Shown here piece by piece: positions 50,385-59,278 of a stretch of DNA of 64,000 nt (position 1 is the stretch's first letter; each line of letters starts with the position of its first letter). The position numbers were made by a program, and so were the translations under genes. The notes under the pieces were generated by a model. It was not told where the DNA came from and did not search any database. It saw only the letters and a program-made list of their open reading frames with translations. Where the stretch lies: positions 1-64,000 of the forward strand of contig JAEWHP010000012.1 in the NCBI GenBank assembly GCA_023387735.1, in the 5' to 3' direction. Source of the DNA: Pseudomonadota bacterium. Lineage in GTDB: Bacteria; Pseudomonadota; Alphaproteobacteria; Rhizobiales; Xanthobacteraceae.

Positions 50385-51344
50385 TCACCCGGCGGCGATC
50401 GGCGCTTTGCGCCGGCGCGCGTTGGCATAGAGTACGGCGACTGCGGCCGAAGCCATCCGCGCCCGCGGCGTATCCGCGCGCGACGTCAGCACGATCGGCA
50501 CGCGCGCCCCCAGCACGATGCCGGCGCCATCGGCCTTGGCGAAATAGGTAAGGTTCTTCGCCAGCATGTTGCCCGACTCGAGGTCGGGCACGACCAGTAT
50601 CTGGGCGCGGCCGGCCACCTCCGACTTGATACCTTTGATCCTCGCCGCCTCTACGTCGACAGCATTGTCAAAGGCCAGAGGCCCGTCCAGCAAGGCCCCG
50701 GTGATCTGCCCGCGGTCGGCCATCTTGCACAGCGCAGCCGCCTCGATGGTGGACGGAATCTTGGTAGTGACGGTCTCGACCGCCGACAGGATCGCAACCC
50801 GGGGCGTCGTGCCGAAGCCGGCCATATTGTAGAGGTCGACAACGTTCTGGATGATGTCACGCTTGCCGTCGAGGTCGGGAGCAATGTTGATGGCGGCATC
50901 TGTGATGAATACCGTATCCTTGTAGGCCGGCACGTCCATGATGAAGACATGGCTGATCCGTCGCTCGGTGCGCAGTCCGCCGACTTTCGCCGTGACGCTG
51001 CGCATCAATTCATCGGTGTGCAAACTCCCTTTCATCAGGGCTTCGCCCTTCCCCTCGTGGATCATCTCAACCGCCTTCGCGGCGGCGGCCTCGCTGTGCG
51101 GCACGTCGACGATCTCGTAGGCTGCGATGTTCAGGCCAAACTTGGCCGCCGTGTCCCTGATCCTGGCGGCAGGACCCACCAGGATCGGCTTGATGATGCC
51201 GGCCTCCGCCGCCTCGACTGCGCCGCGCAGCGAACTCTCGTCGCACGGATGTACGACCAGGGTCGACACCGTGGGCACTTTCTGCGCGGCGGCGATCAGG
51301 CGATCATATTTCGACCCGGCTGTTCCGGCTGTCGCAACATTCAT
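50385..51344 (-). CDS. pta: Phosphate acetyl/butyryltransferase
   Basis: This 319-residue protein matches the PTA/PTB catalytic domain: TLVVHPCDESSLRGAVEAAEAGIIKPILVGP, GEALMKGSLHTDELMRSVTAKVGGLRT, RISHVFIMDV, VFITDAAINIAPDLDGKRDIIQNVVDL, VAILSAVETVTTKIPSTIEAA and QILVVPDLESGNMLAKNLTYFAKADGAGIVLGARVPIVLTSRAD. It swaps CoA for phosphate on acetyl- or butyryl-CoA. The short single-domain length suits either. It couples directly to the acetate kinase gene. Confidence 0.93.
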   Translation of the reverse strand: MNVATAGTAGSKYDRLIAAAQKVPTVSTLVVHPCDESSLRGAVEAAEAGIIKPILVGPAARIRDTAAKFGLNIAAYEIVDVPHSEAAAAKAVEMIHEGKGEALMKGSLHTDELMRSVTAKVGGLRTERRISHVFIMDVPAYKDTVFITDAAINIAPDLDGKRDIIQNVVDLYNMAGFGTTPRVAILSAVETVTTKIPSTIEAAALCKMADRGQITGALLDGPLAFDNAVDVEAARIKGIKSEVAGRAQILVVPDLESGNMLAKNLTYFAKADGAGIVLGARVPIVLTSRADTPRARMASAAVAVLYANARRRKAPIAAG

Positions 51345-51373
51345 GGCTTTGCTCCCAATACCTGCACTGCGAC

Positions 51374-53584
51374 CTATGACGCCTTGGCCTTCGGATCGAA
51401 GGCGACTGTCTTGCCCTGGTCGTCGAGCCCGAACAGCTTGGCGACCAACGTCAGGCGCGAGGCCACCTCGCCGGATATATCCGCGCTCGCCGACAGCACC
51501 TCCTGAATGGCCGCGAATATCCTTCGGCGCTCCCCCTTGTTGTCGGGCAGGAGTTTTGGGATAGCAGCAAGCGCTGCTTCCTTATCGAGCAGCAGCATGA
51601 AGAACTGCTCGCGCACCAGCATCTTGAACTCGGCCAGCGTGATCCGTGACGCCTCGTCGGCCCGGCGAAGTTGCCGCAAGGCCTCGAGGCTGCGTTCATC
51701 CACCATGCCGCGGGCCGAGCCGACGTAGAGCAGTGCGCGGATGCCTGCCTCCCGCAGCCCTCCAGAGCCGATCTTTGATTTCAGTTCGGCAATGCGGGCC
51801 TGCAGGAACTCCCGGTGCTTCGGGTCCATCTCGCGCCGGCGCGATATCTCCGACTGCGGATCGACGCCGACTGCAGCCTGCAGCGCAGGCGATCCATAGA
51901 TCGCAAGGAACATCGCCTCGCTCAGCGCCTCCTGCTGGTCGCGCCATTGATCGAGCGAACTGACGATCTGCTTCGAAATGCGCTCCTGAAATGCGAGGAA
52001 CGGATTGTCCGGGTCCGCGGGCTTACGCTCTTCGCGCGCCTTGTCGGCCATGTTCGCGACAGCCTTCATGAGCGGATTGCGGCTGTTGAACGCGTCATAT
52101 TGCACCCGCAACGGATGCCATTTGCGCATCAACTCCGCCATCTGCGGCGTTACCATCGACTTGACCCAGGGCTGCACGAATTTCCGGTAGGCATCGAGGT
52201 TTCGCTCCGAGACGCGCTTGGCGGTTTCGAAGCGCCGCTCGTCCTCCGGAGAATTGCCGCCCATGGCCCTGATGTCGTCGAGCGTCCGCGCCTCGCAGCG
52301 CATCACCCACTGACCGACAGCAAGGTCGTCGCTGAGCGTGTCAGGTCCCCTCGCCTCGAAGGTCGCCTCGTAGAGACCGGGCGGCAACACGTCGATCAGG
52401 TCGATGTTGCTGGAGAACTCGGCATGCTCCTTCTTGGCCACGCCCCCCGAAACGAAGATGCCGAGATGGCCAACGTTTTCGTGCACGGTGTAGACGATCG
52501 TCTGCCCGTAGGCCCTGATCTCGTCGACGCTGGCATAGAGATCGAGAATCCAGTCCAGCGCCTGCTGCGGCGGGGTGATGTTGTCGCCCTTGGAGCAGAA
52601 CACGACGATGGGCGAGCGAATGTTGCGCAGGTCCACCGCCGTTCCATCGGACATCCTGATATTGCCGGCGGCGAGATTGTTGCCGATGAAGAGCTCATCG
52701 ACGATGAACTGGATCTCCTCGGCATTCAGGTTGACATGCCCGCCCCACCAGCGCTCGAATTCGAGATAGCGGTCGGCCTCGGTATCGACCTTGGAGTAGA
52801 CGTTGTACTGCTTGGTCCACAGCGTGTTGGAGGGATTCTGGTTCTCGAAATTCTGAACCAGCCAGGCGCCATCAAACTTGCCGGCGCCGAGGTCGCTGGA
52901 CAACGCAGTCAACCAGCTTCCGCCGAGCAGGCCGCCGGAATAGCGCATCGGGTACTTGCCGTGTACCCCCGCCCAATAGGCCAGCGGCGCGCCGGCGACG
53001 ATGACAGGACCGAACAGTTCGGGTCGTAGCGACGCGAGGATCATGATCGCCCAGCCGGCCTGGCAGTTGCCGATCACGCAGGGCTTGCCGTCGGCCTCGG
53101 GATGCCGCTCGATGACCTTCTCGATGAAGATCGCTTCGGCGCGCGCAATGCGTTCGATCGTCTGGCCCGGCATCGGCTCGGGCAGGAAGCCGATGAAATA
53201 GCAGGGGTGGCCCGCTTTCATCGCGACGCCGATCTCGCTGTCGGCCTTGAAGCCTCCAATCCCAGGACCGTGACCGGCACGCGGATCGACGACGATGAAC
53301 GGCCGGCGCTTGAGGTCGATCTCGACGCCCTTTGGCGGGAGGATCCGCACCAGCGCATAATTGACCGGTTGCTCCAGCTTGCGGCCGTCGATGATCAGCT
53401 CCGCGGCGTAACTCAGCACATGCGGGGCTGTCTGGGCAACATGATCCCTATACTGGTCACCGCGCTGGCGCATGATGTCGAGGAACAGCACGCTGCGCTG
53501 CCCCGCGTCGACCATGTATTCCACCGCGTTGGCAACCATTCCTGACATTGCATCGCCCATGAGTGGTGATTTATCCAGAGACAT
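51374..53584 (-). CDS. DUF3141 protein, PHA synthase/depolymerase-like alpha/beta hydrolase
   Basis: This ~736-residue protein matches DUF3141. Its first half is an alpha/beta-hydrolase with VEIDLKRRPFIVVDPRAGHGPGIGGF, a nucleophile elbow G-N-C174-Q-A-G, WTKQYNVYSK, the acid loop FCSKGDNITPPQQALDW and the His in ENVGHLGIFVSGGVAKKEH. The Cys nucleophile is as in PHA synthases, which polymerise hydroxyacyl-CoA. The C-terminal ~300 residues are helical, of unknown role. It heads the pta-ackA-fabI operon, so polyhydroxyalkanoate or acyl-thioester chemistry is likely. ATG 53584 is used; 53608 is possible. Confidence 0.85.
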   Translation of the reverse strand: MSLDKSPLMGDAMSGMVANAVEYMVDAGQRSVLFLDIMRQRGDQYRDHVAQTAPHVLSYAAELIIDGRKLEQPVNYALVRILPPKGVEIDLKRRPFIVVDPRAGHGPGIGGFKADSEIGVAMKAGHPCYFIGFLPEPMPGQTIERIARAEAIFIEKVIERHPEADGKPCVIGNCQAGWAIMILASLRPELFGPVIVAGAPLAYWAGVHGKYPMRYSGGLLGGSWLTALSSDLGAGKFDGAWLVQNFENQNPSNTLWTKQYNVYSKVDTEADRYLEFERWWGGHVNLNAEEIQFIVDELFIGNNLAAGNIRMSDGTAVDLRNIRSPIVVFCSKGDNITPPQQALDWILDLYASVDEIRAYGQTIVYTVHENVGHLGIFVSGGVAKKEHAEFSSNIDLIDVLPPGLYEATFEARGPDTLSDDLAVGQWVMRCEARTLDDIRAMGGNSPEDERRFETAKRVSERNLDAYRKFVQPWVKSMVTPQMAELMRKWHPLRVQYDAFNSRNPLMKAVANMADKAREERKPADPDNPFLAFQERISKQIVSSLDQWRDQQEALSEAMFLAIYGSPALQAAVGVDPQSEISRRREMDPKHREFLQARIAELKSKIGSGGLREAGIRALLYVGSARGMVDERSLEALRQLRRADEASRITLAEFKMLVREQFFMLLLDKEAALAAIPKLLPDNKGERRRIFAAIQEVLSASADISGEVASRLTLVAKLFGLDDQGKTVAFDPKAKAS

Positions 53585-53642
53585 CGCGTTCAACCCTTCT
53601 CCCAGCACGACGAAATTGAAGGATGTCCGAATCCGGCGAATG

Positions 53643-53656
53643 TTGATTTAGGTCAA
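53643..53656. promoter_or_regulatory. FNR/FixK-type box upstream of the DUF3141 operon
   Basis: TTGAT-TTAG-GTCAA matches at nine of ten positions. Its centre is 65 bases before the ATG at 53584, giving a leader of about 24 bases from a start site 41.5 bases away. Confidence 0.75.
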
Positions 53657-53710
53657 TCAAGGACATTTCTGCGAAGTGTCAGTTGCGCTGACTTTCGGCA
53701 GCCCGACAGC

Positions 53711-53724
53711 TTGATTCAAATCAA
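53711..53724. promoter_or_regulatory. FNR/FixK-type box upstream of the GNAT gene
   Basis: TTGAT-TCAA-ATCAA fits exactly. Its centre is about 55 bases before the ATG at 53772. It is 68 bases from the box that serves the divergent operon. Confidence 0.85.
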
Positions 53725-53771
53725 CCCGACGGGATGGACCGTCGTGCTGACTGAAGACCGAAGGAACCTTG

Positions 53772-54290
53772 ATGTCCGCGCCCGGCACCTACTCGGCTAC
53801 CGAACGCTTGCGTGACGGCCGCGAAGTAGAAATCCGCGCGCTGCGGCCCGACGACAGGGACGACCTGCTGGCGGCCGTCGGCCGCACCGGCGCGCAGTCG
53901 TTGCAGCGCCGCTTCTTCGTGACGAAGCGCAGCTTCTCGGACAAGGAGATCGACTTCTTCACGAAGATTGATTTTGCCAGTCACGGCGCCCTCGTTGCGC
54001 TTGCCGAGGAAGATGGACGCAAGGTCATCATCGGCGGCGGACGCTGCATCATCACGGAACCGGGCAAGGCCGAGATCGCCTTTCTCGTCATCGACGACTA
54101 TCAAGGCCAAGGCCTCGGCTCGTTGCTGATGCATCACCTCGCGCTCATTGCCCGCAAGGCCGGGCTCACAGAGCTGGTCGCCGAGGTTCTGCCGGAGAAC
54201 ACGGCAATGCGGAAGGTGTTCGGCAAATTCGGCTTCCAGGCCCGCCGCGGACCGGACCCTCAGGTGGTGCATCTGGTGCTGGAGCTCTGA
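53772..54290 (+). CDS. GNAT family N-acetyltransferase
   Basis: This 172-residue protein has a GNAT fold: REVEIRALRPDDRDDLLAAVGRTGAQSLQRRFF, then GGGRCIITEPGKAEIAFLVIDDYQGQGLGSLLMHHLALIARKAGLTELVAEVLPENTAMRKVFGKFGF. The QGQGLGS segment binds acetyl-CoA. Many such stand-alone domains acetylate proteins; fused forms acetylate acyl-CoA synthetases. The ATG at 53772 is preceded by AAGGAA. An exact FNR/FixK-type box upstream suggests low-oxygen induction. Acetylation control of the neighbouring acyl-CoA enzymes is a guess. Confidence 0.88.
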   Translation: MSAPGTYSATERLRDGREVEIRALRPDDRDDLLAAVGRTGAQSLQRRFFVTKRSFSDKEIDFFTKIDFASHGALVALAEEDGRKVIIGGGRCIITEPGKAEIAFLVIDDYQGQGLGSLLMHHLALIARKAGLTELVAEVLPENTAMRKVFGKFGFQARRGPDPQVVHLVLEL

Positions 54291-54303
54291 ACTCAAATTC
54301 CTT

Positions 54304-55452
54304 TCAACCATCTCCCACTCTGCTGGCCGTTGGCTGCGCTTTGGCATCGGACGATGCCTGCCTCGCGTCGTCCTCGCGTACCCAAGCCGTCAACAATTCC
54401 CAGGCCACGGCCAGGATGATCGGCCCGATGAACAAGCCGACGATGCCGTGCGCCAGCGTGCCTCCGACCACGCCGACGAAGATCACGAGCGAGGGCGTCG
54501 TCAGCCCGCGCCCCATCACCAGAGGTTTCAGCACATTGTCGGCCAGCGATGCCGGCAGCAGCAGCAGCGTGAACAGCAGCGCGACGGCGAACGATTTTGT
54601 TATCCAGAGCCAGATCAGGACGGGAATGACGATGACGGCCGATCCTATCTGCACGATGTTGAGCACCATCACGGCAAAGGCGAGCAGCCCCGCCCGGGGA
54701 ACGTCGGCCATCTTGAAGATGATGCCGATGACCAGCGCCTGCGCGACCGCAATGCCGATGACGCCCTGCGATACCGAACGAATGGTCGCGCCCGCCAATG
54801 CCAGAAAATCCTCGCTTCGTTCGGCAACCACACGGGACAGGAAGCGCCGGCAGGCCGCCACCAATCTTGGCCCCGCCCGAAACAGGAAGCCCGTCAGCGC
54901 GACAGCGATCAGGAATTTGATGGTTCCAATGCCGGCCGTGCCGGCGAAGCTCAACATCACGCCGGCCAGTGGCTTCAGGTGCGGCACGATTTGATCCAGC
55001 AAGGCGCGAAGGTTGGTCGATGCCTGTTCCCACAATTCGGCGAGCTGGGGGCCGACAATGGGCCAGTTCTTGACCCCTGCGGGGGGCGATGGAATTGCCA
55101 GCCTGCCGGCACCGAGTTCTGCGGCGAATTCGCGAATCTCTTCCACCGCGCCAAGGCCAAGCCAGGCTGCAGGGCCGATGACGATGCCAAGGTTGACGAT
55201 AGTCAGAATGGCCGCGGCGAGCCTGGGACGATCGCCGAGCAGCCGGGAGAGCCAGCCGAACACCGGATAGAGCGCGACAGCCAGCACCACGCTCCAGGCG
55301 AGGATCGGAATGAACGGCCGGATCACAATGAGTGACCAGTAGACAAGAAACGCCAGCAAAGCGAGGCGAACGGCGAGCTGGATCTCGTCCTCGCCCGCAA
55401 GCAGCTGACGGATCGTTCGCAAGGCGGCCGCTCCCTTGTGTCTGTCGGCCAA
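54304..55452 (-). CDS. AI-2E family transporter
   Basis: This 382-residue polytopic protein matches the AI-2E transporter family, like the gene at 4298-5425. Segments: an N-terminal helical pair (LALLAFLVYWSLIVIRPFIPILAWSVVLAVALYPVFGWLSR), a soluble loop (about 90-150) and a C-terminal core with LLFTLLLLPASLADNVLKPLVMGRGLTTPSLVIFVGVVGGTLAHGIVGLFIGPIILA. The function of these permeases is uncertain. An FNR/FixK-type box is centred only ~35 bases before ATG 55452. The TTG at 55419, eight bases after GGGAG, would be more usual for that box. Confidence 0.87.
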   Translation of the reverse strand: MADRHKGAAALRTIRQLLAGEDEIQLAVRLALLAFLVYWSLIVIRPFIPILAWSVVLAVALYPVFGWLSRLLGDRPRLAAAILTIVNLGIVIGPAAWLGLGAVEEIREFAAELGAGRLAIPSPPAGVKNWPIVGPQLAELWEQASTNLRALLDQIVPHLKPLAGVMLSFAGTAGIGTIKFLIAVALTGFLFRAGPRLVAACRRFLSRVVAERSEDFLALAGATIRSVSQGVIGIAVAQALVIGIIFKMADVPRAGLLAFAVMVLNIVQIGSAVIVIPVLIWLWITKSFAVALLFTLLLLPASLADNVLKPLVMGRGLTTPSLVIFVGVVGGTLAHGIVGLFIGPIILAVAWELLTAWVREDDARQASSDAKAQPTASRVGDG

Positions 55453-55473
55453 ACCTATCCGGGGACCTCCCGC

Positions 55474-55501
55474 GCCGGGCTTGATTCAAATCAAGCCCGG
55501 C
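55474..55501. promoter_or_regulatory. FNR/FixK-type box inside a 12-bp-arm palindrome
   Basis: TTGAT-TCAA-ATCAA (55481-55494) fits exactly and is extended by GCCGGGC and GCCCGGC, making arms of 12 bp around a four-base centre. It lies upstream of the AI-2E gene and downstream of the chemoreceptor gene. Confidence 0.82.
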
Positions 55502-55540
55502 ATCCTCGCCTCATGACCTGCAGAGCCTCGCGATCCGACG

Positions 55541-57691
55541 CTATGCGGCGCGCACCGTCGCGAGGAATTTCTGCACTTCCTGCTTGAGACGGTTGCTTTC
55601 GGACGAAAGCGACTGCGCCGACGACAGCACCTGCGCGCAGGCCGAGCCGGTTTCGGCGGCCCCCTTGTTGACCTGGGCTATGCTCGCCGACGTCTGGCTT
55701 GTGCCCTCGGCGGCCTGCTGGACATTGCGCGAGATTTCATTGGTGGCTGCGCCCTGCTCTTCAATCGCCGCGGCAATGGCAGATGTCACCTGAGAGATGT
55801 TGCCGATCGTCGTTCCGATGTTCTTGATCGCTGTGACGGAGTCGGCCGTGGCTGATTGAATTTCAGCGATCTGACTGCCTATCTCGCTGGTCGCCTGCGC
55901 GGTCTGCGCCGCGAGCGCCTTCACTTCCGAGGCGACCACCGCAAAGCCTCGCCCCGCGTCGCCGGCGCGCGCCGCCTCGATGGTTGCATTGAGCGCCAGG
56001 AGATTGGTCTGCGAGGCGATGCTGTTGATGAGTTCGACCACATCGCCGATCCTGGTCGCCGCCGTCGTCAGTTCGGCAATGCGCGCATCGGTTTGCTGGG
56101 CCTGGTTGACAGCCTCCTGGGAGATTTTGGTCGAGCTTTCGATCTGGCGGCCGATCTCGCCGATCGAGGATGCCATTTCCTCGGTCGCCGCCGCCACCGA
56201 CTGCACGTTGGCTGACGCTTCCTCCGACGAGGTCGCCACGGCAACGGAGAGTTGCTGGGTGGATTCGGCGGTGTGCGTCAGCGTGCCCGCCGTCGCCTCC
56301 AGCTCGCCGGATGCAGCGGCAACGGTTTCGATGATTTCGCCGACCGCAGCCTCAAAGTCGTTGGCGATCCGATGCATGTCGGTCCTGCGTTGCAGCGCCG
56401 CGCGGGCCTCGACGTCCTTCTTTTCTTCCCGGTCGAAACCGAGCTTGGCTTGCAGCGCCAGAAGATTTCGCAGCGCCACGCCGATCTCGTCATCGCGCTC
56501 GACATCGATGCGGCTGTTGAATTTCTCCTGGGCGATCTTTCTCATGACGTCGTTGAGCTGGCCGAGCGGGCCGCCGATCGCCCGCATCGATGCGAGTGCC
56601 TGCAATCCGCCGATCAGGAAGCCAAGGCACAGCACCGCCAATGCGACGACATTGGCGATCAAGTAGGTGCGCTCCGTCGCGCCATACTCGGCCCTGGCCT
56701 CCTTGAGCTGGATCGCGACCAGTCTGTCGAGATCGCCCTTCGCGTTCGCAAACAGTTCGGCGGCGCTTCCTGCCATGTGTTTGCCCAGTTCGTCATACTT
56801 GCCGTCGGCGAGCAGGCCGAGACCGACCTTCAGTCCGTTCTGCACATACAGGCTTCGCTTTGGCGCGAACGCCTCGGCAACCGCTTTCTCCTCGGGGGTG
56901 AGGTAAGTCGCCATGTAGTCGGACCAGTTTCTGCTGATCGCCTCGATGTTCGCAGCGATCCTTGCGGGGACGTCCCTCACGGCCTGTCCCGAACGGGCAC
57001 CGGCAACGGCGCCATATAGCGCCAGCGAATTCTCCTTCATCCGGTCGTTGATTTCGAACAGCTGGGCCAGCGGAACGGCGCGATCCTCGTAGATCGACTT
57101 GGCGCGCTGATTGATCTGGCTCATCGCGAGAAATCCGGTGGCGCTGACGACGAGCATCGCGGCCGCAAACGTGCCGACCATCGTTCCGAGACGTGCCTTG
57201 AGGCTGTGCGTAAAGAACGCGAACATATCCGATGCCGATCGCTTGCGGATCATGCCGGCATCGATCCGATAGGCGCTGGCCTTGCCGGCGCGAAGCAGTG
57301 CGTAGACCTGCTCGGCCTCCTTGCGCTGATCCGCCGGCAGCCTGGTCCGGATCGACATATAACCGGTGACATGGCCGCCCTCATAGATCGGCGTGGCGCT
57401 TGCAAGCACCCAGTAGAACTCGCCGTTCTTGCGGCGGTTCTTGACCGCGCCGGCCCAGGGCTGACCCGCCTTGAGCGTATCCCAGAGATTCTGAAAGGCT
57501 TCCGGCGGCATGTCGGGATGCCGGATGATGTTGTGCGGCTGGCCGATCAGTTCCTGCTCGGTAAATCCGGATGCCTGAACGAACTGCTCGTTGAAGTAGG
57601 TCAGTTTTCCCTTGAGGTCCGTCTTGGAGACGATGAGTGTCTCGTCTGAGATCGGATACTCGATATCGGAAATCGGCAAATTCTTGCGCAT
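55541..57691 (-). CDS. PAS-containing methyl-accepting chemotaxis protein (Aer-like)
   Basis: This 716-residue chemoreceptor has an N-terminal PAS domain (about 20-115; FNEQFVQASGFTEQELIGQPHNIIRHPDMPPEAF, as in Aer) that may bind FAD and sense redox state or oxygen. A helix (about 165-185), an outer ~150-residue helical domain, a second helix (about 345-365) and a HAMP-like segment follow. The C-terminal signalling hairpin tip is the conserved NLLALNATIEAARAGDAGRGFAVVASEVK. It tells the CheA-CheW complex about its signal. No che genes are adjacent. It sits next to the low-oxygen gene cluster but has no FNR/FixK-type box of its own. Confidence 0.94.
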   Translation of the reverse strand: MRKNLPISDIEYPISDETLIVSKTDLKGKLTYFNEQFVQASGFTEQELIGQPHNIIRHPDMPPEAFQNLWDTLKAGQPWAGAVKNRRKNGEFYWVLASATPIYEGGHVTGYMSIRTRLPADQRKEAEQVYALLRAGKASAYRIDAGMIRKRSASDMFAFFTHSLKARLGTMVGTFAAAMLVVSATGFLAMSQINQRAKSIYEDRAVPLAQLFEINDRMKENSLALYGAVAGARSGQAVRDVPARIAANIEAISRNWSDYMATYLTPEEKAVAEAFAPKRSLYVQNGLKVGLGLLADGKYDELGKHMAGSAAELFANAKGDLDRLVAIQLKEARAEYGATERTYLIANVVALAVLCLGFLIGGLQALASMRAIGGPLGQLNDVMRKIAQEKFNSRIDVERDDEIGVALRNLLALQAKLGFDREEKKDVEARAALQRRTDMHRIANDFEAAVGEIIETVAAASGELEATAGTLTHTAESTQQLSVAVATSSEEASANVQSVAAATEEMASSIGEIGRQIESSTKISQEAVNQAQQTDARIAELTTAATRIGDVVELINSIASQTNLLALNATIEAARAGDAGRGFAVVASEVKALAAQTAQATSEIGSQIAEIQSATADSVTAIKNIGTTIGNISQVTSAIAAAIEEQGAATNEISRNVQQAAEGTSQTSASIAQVNKGAAETGSACAQVLSSAQSLSSESNRLKQEVQKFLATVRAA

Positions 57692-57743
57692 GGACTGTTC
57701 CTGAGCTCAATGTTTTGGGGCGATGCTTGCGGGGTGGCGCAGA

Positions 57744-58034
57744 TCAAAGTCTTCCGGCCATATCGCGGGCGAGCTGAAGCTGCCGCTCGATGGTCTCGAT
57801 TTGGCGGATCAGATTTTGCCGCGCCTGCTGATCGAGGATGCGCGCTGCCATCTGCCGCGCACGCCGTGCGGCCAGATCGAGCAGCAGCATCGAGTTACGA
57901 ACGCCGTCAATGACGACCGCACGCCAGGCTACGATCGGAGCTGCGTCAAGGTCGAGATCATGGGCCGTCGCCTTCGTCGGCGGCGATGTGCATCGCAAGT
58001 ACTTCAGCCCTTGGAGATCTACTACTTTCGTCAT
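57744..58034 (-). CDS. Small hypothetical protein with helical C terminus
   Basis: This 96-residue protein starts MTKVVDLQGLKYL and has an Arg/Ala/Leu-rich helical C-terminal half (LLLDLAARRARQMAARILDQQARQNLIRQIETIERQLQLARDMA). No domain is recognised. It lies 53 bases upstream of the chemoreceptor gene on the same strand, so the two may be co-transcribed. The frame is open 15 codons further up, but ATG 58034 is the first likely start. Confidence 0.58.
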   Translation of the reverse strand: MTKVVDLQGLKYLRCTSPPTKATAHDLDLDAAPIVAWRAVVIDGVRNSMLLLDLAARRARQMAARILDQQARQNLIRQIETIERQLQLARDMAGRL

Positions 58035-58240
58035 CGTGCCCCTGCCGGTTTCGCGCAATTGCGCATGTGCTGAGTGCAAGCTAGCGGGGCAGACTCAAAA
58101 GCCGGCTAAATCGGCTAACGGATTCGTGCGGGCCTCGTGCCTTGCCGAAATCCGATACGGTTTGGCGGCGACTGCAGTTGAACGCCCGACACTAGTATTA
58201 TAGCTATCATTTCAACGACTCAGCGCGCTTACGTCTCACC

Positions 58241-59191
58241 ATGTTATTTCGACATCTCTGCGCTTCGCCTGCGCTCGACCTGCAGAATTACGTCGACATC
58301 GATCATTTCCGGGAGAGCGAGCGATACGCACGGGCCGAGAGCATTCCGCTGACGGCCCGCGACTTTTCCGTGATGCGCGCCAGCCTGTCGCTGCCCTCGT
58401 GTCGCCTGTCGCTGATCCGCACATTTCCCCGCATCATCAACGGCTATGATTTTTCGGGGCGGGCGGTCATCGTCATTCCCATGGACGAAGTGTCGTCCAC
58501 CCGGGTGAATGGTCGCGCGATCGGGCAGTCCCTGATTCTGCTCAAGGGCCCTGCGAACTGCACGGTGCTGGAGCCGGAGGGACGGCTTGTCGCAATTCTG
58601 TCGATGGACGCGACGGCCTGCCGCCGGAGCTGTTCGGCCCTCGATCATGGCCACCTGTTATTGCGGCTGCCTGCAGCCGAGCTGGCGCGGATGCAGGCCT
58701 TGATCCGCAGCATGCTGCAGTTTGCCGCGACGGAGCCTGCCGGAATGACTGCGGCTGACGTTCCCGAGCGAACACAGGACACGTTGCTTGCCGCCCTCGA
58801 AGAGGCGCTGGCCTCGGCGCAGGAACATGATTCCTGTGGCAGCAAGTCGCTCGATCGCTACAAGATCATCGTCGATCGGGTCGACGAATTGATCGGCCTC
58901 GATCCGATCGATCTCAGCAACGAAAAGCTGGCCGACGCAATCGGCGTATCGGTGCGCACGCTGCAGACGGCCGCCTTCTCGGTGTGCGGATCCGGCATTT
59001 CCCGCTATGGCCGTCTCCGGCGGCTTTGGTCGGTGCGCCGCCAGCTCCGCACCGGCGCGCCGGGCCTGACGGTGAAGGCAAGTGCGATCGCCCACGGCTT
59101 CTGGCACCAGAGCGAGTTCACCAACACCTATCGTGCTGCATTTGGCGAGCTCCCGTCGAGAACACTCGAACAGGCTCGAACTCAGAAATGA
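58241..59191 (+). CDS. AraC family transcriptional regulator
   Basis: This 316-residue protein has an N-terminal sensing domain (about 30-210, similar to the AraC-binding-domain-like class with MDEVSSTRVNGRAIGQSLILLKGP) and a C-terminal double HTH. LSNEKLADAIGVSVRTLQTAAF is the first helix-turn-helix and VKASAIAHGFWHQSEFTNTYRAAFGELPS the second, with the AraC hallmark of GF-x-x-x-S-x-F. It acts on unknown promoters. The 200 bases to its left (58035-58240) contain no gene. Confidence 0.9.
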   Translation: MLFRHLCASPALDLQNYVDIDHFRESERYARAESIPLTARDFSVMRASLSLPSCRLSLIRTFPRIINGYDFSGRAVIVIPMDEVSSTRVNGRAIGQSLILLKGPANCTVLEPEGRLVAILSMDATACRRSCSALDHGHLLLRLPAAELARMQALIRSMLQFAATEPAGMTAADVPERTQDTLLAALEEALASAQEHDSCGSKSLDRYKIIVDRVDELIGLDPIDLSNEKLADAIGVSVRTLQTAAFSVCGSGISRYGRLRRLWSVRRQLRTGAPGLTVKASAIAHGFWHQSEFTNTYRAAFGELPSRTLEQARTQK

Positions 59192-59278
59192 TCGCGACCG
59201 GGATCGTCTGGACAGGCGCGTAGTCCCCGGTCATTGGCTACAATTGCTTTCGCCATTCCGTCGAAATATGACTGCTCC

